This document shows positions 26,313 through 35,736 of a DNA stretch of 64,000 bases, piece by piece (the first letter of the stretch is position 1; every line of letters starts with the position of its first letter). A model generated the notes under the pieces. The model was not told the DNA's origin. It worked only from the letters and a program-made list of their open reading frames with translations, and searched no databases. Both the position numbers and the translations under genes were made by a program. The stretch comes from Rhodobacteraceae bacterium DSL-40 (GTDB lineage: Bacteria > Pseudomonadota > Alphaproteobacteria > Rhodobacterales > Rhodobacteraceae), in NCBI GenBank assembly GCA_003258405.1, contig QKPN01000003.1:372001-436000 (forward strand), read 5' to 3'.

Positions 26313-27374
26313 TCAGGGGATCGAGAAGATCTCGGCGGCGATCGCAGCGCCGCTGCCCTCGAGACGCCGCTCGGCCGGGCTGTCGTAGACGACGAGCCAG
26401 TCCTCCCCCCAGCGCACGAGGCCTTCGGGGTGATCGACCTTACCGCGATAGGGCAGATCGAGCGCATGGACGACCGCTTCCGGCGGATGGACGCCGCTCT
26501 TGCGCGCCGAGACGGCATCCTTCCAGCGCAGGACATGCGCCGGCCCGTCGCCGGCCATGGCGGGCCCCGCGAGCACGAGCAGGTCGTCGCCGTCGAAGGC
26601 GAGATCGCGCACGCCGAGGCCGCGCGTCGGCAGCAGGTGCGTCCGGTAGCGGCGCTTGCCGTCGATGCGCCGGGGCTTGAGGTGGCCGCTGCCGGTGATC
26701 TTGCAGTCGAGCTCGATCACCACCGCCATGCCGCCGATCACCGGCCCGCGCAGCCCGAGCCAGACGCGCAGCCCGCGGGCGGCGATCCCCTCGATGTCGA
26801 GGCCGTTCTCCTTGCAGGGGATGTCGAGAAACGGGCCGAGGATCGGATCGTCCCGCAGCCAGCGCTTGAGCTTGCTGTGCTTCTTCGAGAGCTTGAAATG
26901 TGCGGCGCGGTTCTCGCCCACTTCGGCGAGCGGCGCCATGCCACCGGAGCGGCGGGTGAGGGGAAAGCGGCCGAGGAACGCGCGGTTCGGGTCGCGCTTG
27001 ATGTCCGTCATGCGGCGGAGCGCCTCGTCCGGCGCATGTCCGGAGACCTTGGGCTTGCCGCGCTTGAGCGAATGCGAGCCCACCACCCAGAGCCAGTTGC
27101 CGTCGCAATCGAGCCCCTCGATATCCATCTCGCCCCCCGGGCCGTCGGGGAGATCGATGAGCGCGCCGAAGGCGAAATGGCGGTGATTGCCCCAGTGGCC
27201 GTCGGCCTCGGTCAGGCGGTCCACCCCCGCGGTTTCGTCGCAGGAGAGGAACAGGCTGTCGCCTGCGCGCGCGGCGGCGGAGAGATCCTGGTGTATTGGA
27301 TCATCAACGTGATCGATCGCCTTGTGATGCCGGAAGCGGAGGATCAGGCGGTCTTTCGGGTCGGGCACGGGCAT
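26313..27374 (-). CDS. DUF3616-type conserved protein
   Basis: A 353-aa soluble protein with no signal peptide. It has recurring strand motifs of a propeller-like fold (DIEGLDCDGNWLWVVGSHSL, GLDIEGIAARGLRVWLGLRG, GVRDLAFDGDDLLVLAG, PEGLVRWGEDWLVVYDS). Each resembles a blade with a central Asp/Glu-Gly pair. The pattern matches the DUF3616 family, whose function is not established. The ATG at 27374 has AGGAGA upstream. It is divergent from the RACo-type gene, 62 bp apart. Confidence 0.82.
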   Translation of the reverse strand: MPVPDPKDRLILRFRHHKAIDHVDDPIHQDLSAAARAGDSLFLSCDETAGVDRLTEADGHWGNHRHFAFGALIDLPDGPGGEMDIEGLDCDGNWLWVVGSHSLKRGKPKVSGHAPDEALRRMTDIKRDPNRAFLGRFPLTRRSGGMAPLAEVGENRAAHFKLSKKHSKLKRWLRDDPILGPFLDIPCKENGLDIEGIAARGLRVWLGLRGPVIGGMAVVIELDCKITGSGHLKPRRIDGKRRYRTHLLPTRGLGVRDLAFDGDDLLVLAGPAMAGDGPAHVLRWKDAVSARKSGVHPPEAVVHALDLPYRGKVDHPEGLVRWGEDWLVVYDSPAERRLEGSGAAIAAEIFSIP

Positions 27375-27436
27375 TCGGTCTCCTGTGGGGCTTGGCGCAC
27401 CGGCCCTCGTTCACTTGCTGCGGAGCCTTCATCGTG

Positions 27437-29539
27437 ATGCGTGCGCCGAATCCCCCCGAGCCTAGCCCAAGCGAGGGCTGTTCCCAAACCCCGGAAGCGG
27501 AGGACGAGGCGCTGGTGATCTTCACCCCGTCGGGCCGCCGCGGCCGGGTGCCGCGCGGCACGCGCGTGCTCGATGCTGCGCGCCGCCTCGGGGTCGATCT
27601 CGATTCCGTCTGCGGCGGGCGGGGGATCTGCTCCAAATGCCAGGTCGCGCCGGCCTTCGGCGATTTCCCCAAGCACGGGCTCCGGTCGGCGGTGGATGCG
27701 CTCTCGGACTGGAATGCGGTCGAGGCGCGCTATGCCGAGAAGCGCGGGCTGGCGGCCGGCCGGCGGCTCGGCTGTCAGGCGCGGATCAAGGGCGATGTGG
27801 TCATCGACGTGCCGCCCGAGAGCCAGGTTCACCGCCAGGTGGTGCGCAAGCGCGCGGAAGCGCGCGCCATCGTCATGGATCCTGCCGTGCGGCCCTTCTA
27901 TGTCGAGGTGGCCGAGCCCGACATGCACGAGCCCTCGGGTGATTTCGAGCGGCTCTGCCGGGCGCTCGAGGCGCAATGGGGGATCGGCGCGGTGGAGGCG
28001 AGCCTGCCGGTGCTCGCCCGGCTCCAGCCGGTGCTGCGGCAGGGCGGCTGGAGCATCACCTGCGTGATCCACCGGGAAGGCGAAACCGGCCCTGCCCGGC
28101 TGCTCGAGGTCTGGCCCGGCTTCCGCGAGGGCCCGCTGCTGGGGCTCGCGATCGATCTCGGTTCGACGACGATCGCCGGCCATCTCTGCGATCTCGCGAC
28201 CGGCGAGGTGCTGGCCTCGGCCGGGCTCATGAACCCGCAGATCCGCTTCGGCGAGGATCTGATGAGCCGTGTGTCCTGGGCGATGATGAACCCCGGCGGT
28301 GCGGCGGAGATGACAAAGGCGGTGCGCGATGCGCTCGGGGCGCTGGCCCGCGCCGCCGCGGCGGAGGCGGGCGTGTCCGCGGACGCGATCTTCGAGGCGG
28401 TGATCGTCGGCAATCCGGTGATGCATCACCTGCTGCTCGGGATCGATCCGGTGGAGCTCGGCCAGGCGCCGTTCGCGCTCGCGGCGGCGGGCGCCCTGCG
28501 GTTCGGCGCGGCCGAGATCGGCCTCGGGCTGCATGCGGAGGCGCGCGTCTACGTGCTCCCCTGCATCGCGGGCCATGTCGGCGCCGATGCCGCGGCGGTG
28601 GCGCTCTCGGAAGCGCCGGACCGCTCGGACGAACTCATGCTCGTCGTCGATGTCGGCACGAATGCCGAGATCCTGCTCGGAGACCGCAGCCGCATTCTGG
28701 CCTGCTCCTCGCCGACCGGGCCCGCCTTCGAGGGCGCGCAGATCGCCTTCGGGCAGCGCGCGGCGCCGGGCGCCATCGAACGGGTGGCGATCGACCCGGT
28801 AACGAAGGTGCCGCGCTTCCGGGTGATCGGCTGCGAGCTCTGGTCCGACGCGCCGGGCTTTGCCGAAGCCGTCGGCGCCACCGGCATCACCGGGATCTGT
28901 GGCTCGGGCATCATCGAGGCGATCGCGGAAATGCGCATGGCCGGGCTCGTCGATGCGAGCGGTCTGATCGGTTCGGCCGAGCAGACCGGGTCGGAGCGCT
29001 CCGTGCCCGAGGGGCGGACTCATGCCTATCTGCTCCATGACGGCAGCGCCGCCGGCGGGCCCCGCATCCTGGTGACGCAGGGCGATGTTCGCGCCATCCA
29101 GCTTGCGAAATCCGCGCTTTACGCCGGAGCGCGGCTGCTCATGGACCGGATGGGGGTCGATGACGTGGCCCGTGTCGTGCTCGCGGGCGCCTTCGGCGCA
29201 CATATCTCGCCGAAACATGCGATGGTGCTCGGCATGATACCGGACTGCGGGATCGGCCAGGTGAGCTCGGCGGGAAATGCGGCGGGCACCGGCGCGCGGA
29301 TCGCGCTGCTCAATGCCGCCGCCCGGCACGAGGTCGAGGCGCTGGTGCGGCGGATCGAGAAGGTCGAAACCGCGATCGAGCCGCAGTTCCAGGCCCATTT
29401 CGTTGCCGCCAACGCCATGCCGCACGCGAGCGATGCCTTCGCCCGGCTCCGCGCCGCGGTGCCGCTCCCCGATGTCTCGTTCAACACCGGCGGAGCGCGC
29501 AGCGGCGAGGGCGGCGGGCGCCGGCGGCGGCGCGGCTGA
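27437..29539 (+). CDS. RACo-type [2Fe-2S]/ASKHA protein, reductive activator of corrinoid proteins
   Basis: The protein has 700 aa. The N-terminal plant-type [2Fe-2S] ferredoxin domain has ligands C59, C65, C68 and C113 (CGGRGICSKC, then LGCQARI). Central linker domains follow, and from about residue 235 an ASKHA-fold ATPase domain (LAIDLGSTTIAGHL, VVDVGTNAEILLG, LAGAFGAHIS). Such proteins (RamA, RACo) use ATP and a reductant to return inactive cob(II)alamin to cob(I)alamin on corrinoid methyltransferase systems. No corrinoid protein or methyltransferase lies in the window, so its partner must be elsewhere. Confidence 0.9.
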   Translation: MRAPNPPEPSPSEGCSQTPEAEDEALVIFTPSGRRGRVPRGTRVLDAARRLGVDLDSVCGGRGICSKCQVAPAFGDFPKHGLRSAVDALSDWNAVEARYAEKRGLAAGRRLGCQARIKGDVVIDVPPESQVHRQVVRKRAEARAIVMDPAVRPFYVEVAEPDMHEPSGDFERLCRALEAQWGIGAVEASLPVLARLQPVLRQGGWSITCVIHREGETGPARLLEVWPGFREGPLLGLAIDLGSTTIAGHLCDLATGEVLASAGLMNPQIRFGEDLMSRVSWAMMNPGGAAEMTKAVRDALGALARAAAAEAGVSADAIFEAVIVGNPVMHHLLLGIDPVELGQAPFALAAAGALRFGAAEIGLGLHAEARVYVLPCIAGHVGADAAAVALSEAPDRSDELMLVVDVGTNAEILLGDRSRILACSSPTGPAFEGAQIAFGQRAAPGAIERVAIDPVTKVPRFRVIGCELWSDAPGFAEAVGATGITGICGSGIIEAIAEMRMAGLVDASGLIGSAEQTGSERSVPEGRTHAYLLHDGSAAGGPRILVTQGDVRAIQLAKSALYAGARLLMDRMGVDDVARVVLAGAFGAHISPKHAMVLGMIPDCGIGQVSSAGNAAGTGARIALLNAAARHEVEALVRRIEKVETAIEPQFQAHFVAANAMPHASDAFARLRAAVPLPDVSFNTGGARSGEGGGRRRRRG

Positions 29540-29546
29540 AGCCGCG
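29531..29546. terminator. Hairpin at convergent 3' ends of the RACo-type gene and hisG
   Basis: CGCGGCT and AGCCGCG flank GA, and the RACo-type stop codon TGA forms part of the loop. hisG ends four bases later on the other strand. As at polA, the stop is embedded in the palindrome. Confidence 0.4.
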
Positions 29547-29547
29547 G

Positions 29548-30258
29548 CTAGGCCGCGAGATCGGGTGCGGCCGAACCGATGCGGGCACAGATCTCGCGGA
29601 GCGCCCGGCGGCTTTCGGGCGACCAGGGCGCGGCGCGGGAGGCGAAGAGCGTCGCCTGGCTCCTCAGCACGAGCCCGTCCTCGAGGATCTTCAGGTGGTT
29701 GTCCCGGAGCGTCGAGCCGGTCGAGGTGATGTCGGCCACGGCTTCGGCGGTGAGGTTCTTCACGCTGCCTTCGGTCGCACCCTGGCTGTCGACGAGCTGG
29801 TAATCCGCGATGTCGTGCTGGCGGAAGAACTCGCGCACGAGATGGTGATATTTCGTCGCGACCCGCAGCCGGTGGCCGTGGATCTGCCGGAAGGCGGCGG
29901 CGGCGGCATCGAGATCGGGCATCGAGGTCACATCGACCCAGAAGGCGGGCACGGCGATGATGAGATCGGCGTGGCCAAAGCCCATCTCCTCCATCTCGAT
30001 CAGCCGCTCGGACCAGCGCGGGATCTCCTCATGGACGAGATCCTGGCCGGTGACGCCGAGATGGAGCCGCCCGGCGGCGAGCTCGCGGGGCACCTCGGCG
30101 GCGGAGAGCAGCACGAGCTCCACGCCCTCGAGGCTGACCGTGCCACGGTATTCGCGCCCGAGATCGCTGCGGGTGATGGTGATGCCGCGGGCGCCGAACC
30201 ATTCGATGGTGGCCTCCTGCAGCCGGCCCTTGGAGGGCACACCGAGCTTGAGGGTCAT
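29548..30258 (-). CDS. hisG: ATP phosphoribosyltransferase, short form, HisG
   Basis: This is the first step of histidine biosynthesis (ATP plus PRPP). The 236 aa lack the C-terminal histidine-feedback domain of long HisG, so it should need HisZ, encoded immediately upstream. Motifs are LGVPSKGRLQEAT, GVTGQDLVHE, VATKYHHLVREFF and the PRPP loop VADITSTGSTLRDN. Its ATG overlaps the hisZ stop by 4 bp. Confidence 0.96.
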   Translation of the reverse strand: MTLKLGVPSKGRLQEATIEWFGARGITITRSDLGREYRGTVSLEGVELVLLSAAEVPRELAAGRLHLGVTGQDLVHEEIPRWSERLIEMEEMGFGHADLIIAVPAFWVDVTSMPDLDAAAAAFRQIHGHRLRVATKYHHLVREFFRQHDIADYQLVDSQGATEGSVKNLTAEAVADITSTGSTLRDNHLKILEDGLVLRSQATLFASRAAPWSPESRRALREICARIGSAAPDLAA

Positions 30259-31406
30259 TGCGGGGAGCCTCCGGTGAGGGCGAGCAGCGCCTCGGGGCGG
30301 ATGATGCCGCCGACCGCGGGCATGCCCTGCCCCTGCCCCAGCACCTCGGTCAGCGCGTCATAGCGCCCGCCGCTGGCGATGGGGGGCAGGTCCGGGCGGC
30401 CCTCGGCGATCGCGCCGAAGACGAAGCCGTCGTAATACTCGAGCGTGGTGCGGCCGAAGCCCGCCTCAAAGGCAAGGGCCGCCGGGTCGATGCCGCGGGC
30501 GGCAAAGGCCGCGAGCCGGGCCTCGAACCGGTCGATCGCCGTGCCGAGGCCGGGCAGGTCGCGGGAAAAATCGCGCAAGGTCGCGAGCACCGAGGCACAG
30601 GTGCCGCGCACCGCCATCAGCGCCTCGAGCGCGCGCACCTTGCCCGGATCGAGCGGCGGCGTCACCGCCTCGGCGACCAGCCGCTCGACGCGGCCCATGA
30701 CCTCCTCGGCGGTGCGCAGGCCGACCGGCGCACCGGCCTCGGCGATCATGGCATCGAGCGTGCCGGACTGCGCGGCTTCGATGAGCGCCGCGCGGCGAAC
30801 CGTCATCTTGGCCTGATCGACGCCGAAGCGGTGGAGAAGCTCCTGGAAACGCGCCGGGCGCCAGAGATGGCGGCGAAGGGCGGCCCGGCGCGGCGCACTG
30901 GTCTCGAGCGCCTCGATCCCCGCGATCGCCAGCCCCATGTCGCCGGTGAGAAGCGAGACCGGCGCGCCCGCGAGCGCCTCGCCGATCAGCGCGAGCACCT
31001 CGGCATCTGCCTCGGCGGGGGCACCCTCGCCGAAGATCTCAAGCCCGGCCTGAAGGTATTCGCGCGGCCGGTCGGAGCCGAACTCCTGTCGCCGCCAGAC
31101 CGGGCCGCAGTAGCTGTAGCGCGCGGGGTTCACGCCCTGCGCCATGTGGAGCCGCACGATCGGCACGGTGAAATCCGGGCGCAGCATCATCTCGGCGCGG
31201 TCGTCGCGGGTCACGAAGGCGCGCGCCCGGATGTCCTCGCCATAGAGGTCGAGCAGCACCTCGGCGGGCTGGAGCGCGGCGGGCTCCACCCGCGCGGCCC
31301 CGGTCTGGCCGAGAACCGAAAGGATGCGGGCGACCTCGGCCTCGAGCGCGGCGAGCCCCGCTCCGACGCGGGCGCCCTTCAGATAGGCCCTGTCAGCGAC
31401 GACCAT
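30255..31406 (-). CDS. hisZ: ATP phosphoribosyltransferase regulatory subunit HisZ
   Basis: A 383-aa HisRS paralogue that lacks the anticodon domain and activates short-form HisG. It retains the class II core motifs (MMLRPDFTVPIVRLHM, YSYCGPVWRRQEFG, FEAGFGRTTLEYYDGFVFG), which bind histidine as the allosteric signal. The start is the ATG at 31406, one base after the hisS stop (TGAGATG). Linkage hisS-hisZ-hisG makes histidine supply and tRNA charging one operon. Confidence 0.94.
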   Translation of the reverse strand: MVVADRAYLKGARVGAGLAALEAEVARILSVLGQTGAARVEPAALQPAEVLLDLYGEDIRARAFVTRDDRAEMMLRPDFTVPIVRLHMAQGVNPARYSYCGPVWRRQEFGSDRPREYLQAGLEIFGEGAPAEADAEVLALIGEALAGAPVSLLTGDMGLAIAGIEALETSAPRRAALRRHLWRPARFQELLHRFGVDQAKMTVRRAALIEAAQSGTLDAMIAEAGAPVGLRTAEEVMGRVERLVAEAVTPPLDPGKVRALEALMAVRGTCASVLATLRDFSRDLPGLGTAIDRFEARLAAFAARGIDPAALAFEAGFGRTTLEYYDGFVFGAIAEGRPDLPPIASGGRYDALTEVLGQGQGMPAVGGIIRPEALLALTGGSPQ

Positions 31407-31407
31407 C

Positions 31408-32904
31408 TCAGCCCCCTGCCCGCGCCAGCATCGCGCGGACCTCCGCGACGAGATCGCCACGCGCGATCTCCATCTGAGCGGGCTGGGCCTGCCAGTCCTC
31501 TCGGGTCTCGATGTTGGCGGCGAGCCGCGCGCCGAGCGCGAGATCCTTGATCTGCACCACGCCGCGCGCCTTCTCGTCGCCCCCCTCGATCACCGCCACC
31601 GGGCAGGCGCGCGCATCGGCATACTTGAGCTGCTTGCCCATGTTGCCACCGCCGAGGAAGACCTCGGCGCGGATGCCGGCCGCGCGCAGCTCGGCGGCCA
31701 TCGCCTGATACTCGGCCATGCGGTCGCGATCCATCACGGTGACAACCACGGGGCCCGCGGGCGCAGCCTCCGCCCGGCCCTTCGCGGCGAGCGCGGCCAG
31801 CAGCCGGTCGACGCCGATGGAGACGCCGGTCGCGGGCACCTTCTCGCCGGTGAAGCGGGTCACGAGATCGTCGTAGCGTCCGCCCCCCGCCACGGAGCCG
31901 AACTGGCGCTTGCGGCCCTTCTCGTCGAGGATCTCGAAGGTGAGCTCGGCCTCGAAGACCGGCCCGGTGTAATAGCCGAGGCCACGCACCACCGAAGGGT
32001 CGATAACCACATGGCCCGCGCCCGAGGCCGCCAGCATCTCGGCGATCGTCTCGAGCTCCTGCACCCCCTCGAGCCCGGTGGCCGAGCCGCCCACCAGCTC
32101 GCGGAGCCGCGCGCAGGTTCCCGCGCCATCCTCGGCACGGGCGTCCATGAAGCCGAGAATCACATCGGCCTGCGCCTCGCCAAGCTGCGCGCCTTCGGTG
32201 AAATCGCCGCTCTCGTCCTTGCGGCCCGCACCGAGCAGCGCGCGCACGCCGTCGAGCCCGAGCCGGTCGAGCTTGTCGATGGCGCGCATCACGATGCCGC
32301 GCCGGGCAGCGTCGCGCTCCGGGTCCGCCGGATCGAGCACGCCCGCGACCTCCATGACGCCGTTCAGCACCTTCCGGTTGTTCACGCGGATCAGGTAGTC
32401 GGCGCGCGCGATGCCGGCAGCCTCCAGCGCCTCGCCGAGCATGCCGCAGATCTCGGCATCCGCCGCCACGCTCGCGGCCCCGACGGTATCCGCATCGCAC
32501 TGGTAGAACTGCCGGAACCGCCCCGGCCCCGGCTTCTCGTTGCGCCAGACCGGACCGACCGCATAGCGGCGATAGGGATTGGGCAGGTCGCGCCGGTGCT
32601 GGGCATAGACGCGCGCCAGCGGCGCGGTGAGATCATAGCGGAGCGCGAGCCAGCCCTCGTCGTCGTCTTCCCAGGCGAACACCCCTTCGTTGGGCCGGTC
32701 CACATCGGGAAGGAACTTGCCCAGCGCCTCGACCGTCTCGACGGCGGAGCTTTCGAGCGGGTCGAAACCGTGGGCATGATAGACTGCGGTCACGCGCGAG
32801 AGCATCTCGGCGCGGTTCGTTACCTCGGCGCCAAAATAGTCACGGAACCCGCGCGGGGTCTCGGCGCGCGGTCTGCGGGGTTTTGCTGCCTTGTTCTTCG
32901 CCAT
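31408..32904 (-). CDS. hisS: Histidyl-tRNA synthetase
   Basis: A class II synthetase of 498 aa. Motifs are [26 protein letters not shown] (motif 2 region), [22 protein letters not shown], and [17 protein letters not shown] with the histidine-binding loop. The C-terminal anticodon-binding domain is [17 protein letters not shown] onward. The ATG at 32904 (MAKNKAAK) gives a basic tail seen in alphaproteobacterial HisRS; a further in-frame start at 32925 is possible. It is first in the operon with hisZ and hisG. No histidine-rich leader peptide is visible upstream. Confidence 0.96.
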   Translation of the reverse strand: MAKNKAAKPRRPRAETPRGFRDYFGAEVTNRAEMLSRVTAVYHAHGFDPLESSAVETVEALGKFLPDVDRPNEGVFAWEDDDEGWLALRYDLTAPLARVYAQHRRDLPNPYRRYAVGPVWRNEKPGPGRFRQFYQCDADTVGAASVAADAEICGMLGEALEAAGIARADYLIRVNNRKVLNGVMEVAGVLDPADPERDAARRGIVMRAIDKLDRLGLDGVRALLGAGRKDESGDFTEGAQLGEAQADVILGFMDARAEDGAGTCARLRELVGGSATGLEGVQELETIAEMLAASGAGHVVIDPSVVRGLGYYTGPVFEAELTFEILDEKGRKRQFGSVAGGGRYDDLVTRFTGEKVPATGVSIGVDRLLAALAAKGRAEAAPAGPVVVTVMDRDRMAEYQAMAAELRAAGIRAEVFLGGGNMGKQLKYADARACPVAVIEGGDEKARGVVQIKDLALGARLAANIETREDWQAQPAQMEIARGDLVAEVRAMLARAGG

Positions 32905-32967
32905 GGCCTCATCCGGGCTACGCAATTTGCGCGCCCTCGTAACCCGGATGCCGGGCGGGGGGCAAGG

Positions 32968-33444
32968 TCAGCCGAGGGTGAGCGACTTGAAGCCGCCGCG
33001 ATGGAACAGCAGCGGCGGCACGTCGCGCTCGCAGAGCCGCAGCACCTCGCCGACGAGAATCACATGATCGCCCCCGTCATGGCAGGCGGCGGTGCGACAC
33101 TCGAAGCGTGCGGCATATGTCGCAAGCAGCGGCGTGCCGCCTATACCTGTCTCGAGCTCCAGACCCTCGAAGTCGCGGCCAAGGGTCGCGAAGCGCAGGG
33201 CGAGAGGCTTTTCGCCCGCGGGCAGCACATGGATCGTGAAATATTCGGTGCCGGTGAAGCACTCGAAGCGGTCGGAGCCGCGCGCAAGCGACCAGAGCAC
33301 GAGCGGCGGGTCGAGCGAGACGCTCGCGAAACTGTTGATGGTGATGCCGACGGGCCCGCGCGCGCCGTCGGCGGTCACGACGGCGACGCCGGTGGCGAAA
33401 TGACCCAGCGCGTCGCGCAGCTCTCTCTGATCGAATTCGGGCAT
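32968..33444 (-). CDS. Flavin reductase-like FMN-binding protein
   Basis: The 158 aa match the flavin reductase domain (HpaC/NtaB-like) that supplies reduced FMN to monooxygenases. Visible motifs are FATGVAVVTADGARGPVGITINSFASVSLDPPLVLWSL (in pieces about residues 15-52), FTIHVLPAGE and HHVILVGEV-like HVILVGEV. The start chosen is the ATG at 33444 (MPEFDQREL). No partner monooxygenase is adjacent. Confidence 0.92.
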   Translation of the reverse strand: MPEFDQRELRDALGHFATGVAVVTADGARGPVGITINSFASVSLDPPLVLWSLARGSDRFECFTGTEYFTIHVLPAGEKPLALRFATLGRDFEGLELETGIGGTPLLATYAARFECRTAACHDGGDHVILVGEVLRLCERDVPPLLFHRGGFKSLTLG

Positions 33445-33480
33445 GCCCCGCCTCACTCCCCATCGGGCCCCTGAGCGCCC

Positions 33481-33510
33481 TACCTAGGCGCGGAAACGGG
33501 GTCTGTTCAA
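33481..33510 (-). promoter_or_regulatory. Candidate promoter of the flavin reductase gene
   Basis: On the minus strand TTGAAC (33510-33505) and TAGGTA (33486-33481) are 18 bp apart, about 40 bp before the start codon. This is a pattern match only. Confidence 0.3.
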
Positions 33511-33551
33511 GCCGCCATGACGACCCGCGGCCGGACGGTGGCGCCGCCGCC

Positions 33552-35627
33552 TCAGCCCGGCAGCGCGCCCTCCCCCCGCCGTCGCGCGAGAAGCTGGCGC
33601 AGGAACGGCGGCGCGATGAGCGCGAGCCCGATGAGCGTCGCCGTCAGATCCGGCGCGATGAGCAGGAAGGCAGCCGCTCCGAGCAGCAGGCGCTCGAAGA
33701 GCCAGAGCGGTGCGAGCAGCCAGTTGGCAATTGCCGAGGAAAGCGCCCAGACCCCGAGCACGGCGCCCGCGAAGGCCAGCACGAAGGAGGACCAGGTAAA
33801 CCCGTCGGTCACGAGCAGCAGCGAGGGCGAGAAGACGAAGACGAAGGGCACCAGAGCCTTGCCCATGCCGAGGCGGAACGCGGTGTTGCCGGCCTTGAAG
33901 GCGTTCGCCCCGGCGATCCCCGAGGCGGCATAGGCCGCGAGCGCCACTGGTGGCGTGATGTCGGCCAGCACCCCGTAATAGAAGACGAAGAAATGCGCGA
34001 CGAGCGGCTGAACCCCGAGAAGGGCGAGAATGGGCGCCGCCACCGCGATCATGATGAGATAGTTCGCGGTCGTCGGGATGCCGCAGCCCATCAGGATGCA
34101 GACCACCGCCGTCATCATGAGGGTGAAGAGCAGCGTCAGCGTGGAGATGCCCATGAGCTCGAAGGGCAGGAAGCCGAGCGCGGCATGCACCGAGCTCGCC
34201 CAGTTCGCCGCGACCGAGGTCACCATGTAGGCGATCTTGAAGCCGACGCCGGTGAGGGTGACGACCCCGATGATGACGCCGACGAGCGCCGCAGCCGCCG
34301 TGACGGAGAGCGAGTATTTCGCGCCGACCACGAAGCCGTCCCAGAGCTCGCGCACGCTTTCGCGCGCCGCCGTTACCGGGTCGTGGCGCAGCAGGTTCTG
34401 GATCACCAGCACGAGGATGCAGGAGAGGATGCCGTAGAACGCCGCGAGGTAGGGCGTGCGGCCCGAGAGCAGGATCGCCACGAGCACGAAGAGCGGCAGC
34501 GTGGTGAGCCAGCCCGCCTTGAACACGGCCCAGGCCACCGGCAGCTCGTCCTTCGAGAGCCCGCGCAGGCCGCGGCGGCGCGCCTCGAGATGGACCTGCA
34601 CCAGCACGCCGAAGAAATGCATGAAGGCCGGGACAAGGGCTGCTGTGAGGATCGTGGTGAGGGGCACCCCGAGGTATTCGATCATGAGGAAGGCGACCGC
34701 CCCCATCACCGGCGGCGTGATCTGGCCGCCGGTGGAGCTCGCCGCCTCGACTGCGGCGGCGAAGTGGCGGGGATAGCCGATGCGGATCATCGCCGGAATG
34801 GTCAGGGCGCCGGTCGTCACCGTATTGGCGATCGAGGAGCCCGAGATCGAGCCGAGAAGCGCCGAGGAAAGCACCGAGACCTTCGCAGGGCCGCCCGCAT
34901 AGCGCCCCGCCACCGCCGAGGCGAGGTCGATGAAGAGCTGGCCGAGGCCAATGCGCGTCGCGAGCACCCCGAAGAGCACGAAATGGAAGACATAGGTCGA
35001 GATCACCCCGAGAGCCGTGCCGTAGATGCCCTGGCTGGTGAGGTAGAGATGATTGACGATCATCCGCCAGTCCGAGCCGGGATGGGTGAGCACGCCGGGC
35101 ATCGACTGGCCGAACCGGGCATAGGCCAAGAAGAGGATCGCGATCACCGGCAGCGGCCAGCCCATGGCGCGCCGGGTCGCCTCGAGCAGGATCACGATGA
35201 GGATCGTGCCCATCACCACGTCGATCGGCAGCGGGTCCCCGACCCGGAAGGCGAGATCGTTGAAGATCCAGGGCACGTAGAGCGCCGAGACCGCGCCGGC
35301 GATGCCGAAAACCCAGTCGTAGAGCGGCAGGCCGAGCGGCGCGAGCGGGCCGGGCTTGGGCGTGCGTGCCCGCTCCCAGGCCGCGAAGGTCATGAAGATG
35401 AGCGCCAGCGTGAAGGCGAGATGGACGCCACGATGGAGCGTCGCCTGCGGAATGCCGAAGCCTGCGGTGTAGAAGTGGTAGCAGGAGAGGATGAAGAGCG
35501 CGGAGGCCGAAACCCAGTGCAGGAGCGGCGGCAATGGCCGGAAGCGCACCTCCGGGTCGAACTGTTCCTCGAGGGCCTTCATTTCGGCCTCGGTCAGACG
35601 CTCGCTGCGCTCGCTCTCCTGCGACAT
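33552..35627 (-). CDS. TRAP transporter, fused 4TM/12TM permease (TAXI type)
   Basis: A 691-aa membrane protein. The N-terminal part has the four-helix DctQ-like unit, followed by the large DctM-like unit with paired motifs SALLGSISGSSIANTVTTGALTIP and MGCGIPTTANYLIMIAVAAP. These fused permeases work with TAXI solute receptors and are driven by an ion gradient. The receptor gene is immediately upstream on the same strand (109 bp). The ATG at 35627 has GAGAGGGA upstream. The substrate is unknown; characterised TAXI systems take up glutamate-like or other carboxylates. Confidence 0.95.
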   Translation of the reverse strand: MSQESERSERLTEAEMKALEEQFDPEVRFRPLPPLLHWVSASALFILSCYHFYTAGFGIPQATLHRGVHLAFTLALIFMTFAAWERARTPKPGPLAPLGLPLYDWVFGIAGAVSALYVPWIFNDLAFRVGDPLPIDVVMGTILIVILLEATRRAMGWPLPVIAILFLAYARFGQSMPGVLTHPGSDWRMIVNHLYLTSQGIYGTALGVISTYVFHFVLFGVLATRIGLGQLFIDLASAVAGRYAGGPAKVSVLSSALLGSISGSSIANTVTTGALTIPAMIRIGYPRHFAAAVEAASSTGGQITPPVMGAVAFLMIEYLGVPLTTILTAALVPAFMHFFGVLVQVHLEARRRGLRGLSKDELPVAWAVFKAGWLTTLPLFVLVAILLSGRTPYLAAFYGILSCILVLVIQNLLRHDPVTAARESVRELWDGFVVGAKYSLSVTAAAALVGVIIGVVTLTGVGFKIAYMVTSVAANWASSVHAALGFLPFELMGISTLTLLFTLMMTAVVCILMGCGIPTTANYLIMIAVAAPILALLGVQPLVAHFFVFYYGVLADITPPVALAAYAASGIAGANAFKAGNTAFRLGMGKALVPFVFVFSPSLLLVTDGFTWSSFVLAFAGAVLGVWALSSAIANWLLAPLWLFERLLLGAAAFLLIAPDLTATLIGLALIAPPFLRQLLARRRGEGALPG

Positions 35628-35736
35628 GCCGTCCCTCTCTGTCACCCCGGTGATCGGAAGCCCGGGGGCCGGGCTTCCGCAGCGTCGTTCCTGCGCGGTG
35701 CGGAAAGGCGCCGCCCTCCCCGGGCGACGCAGCCCG

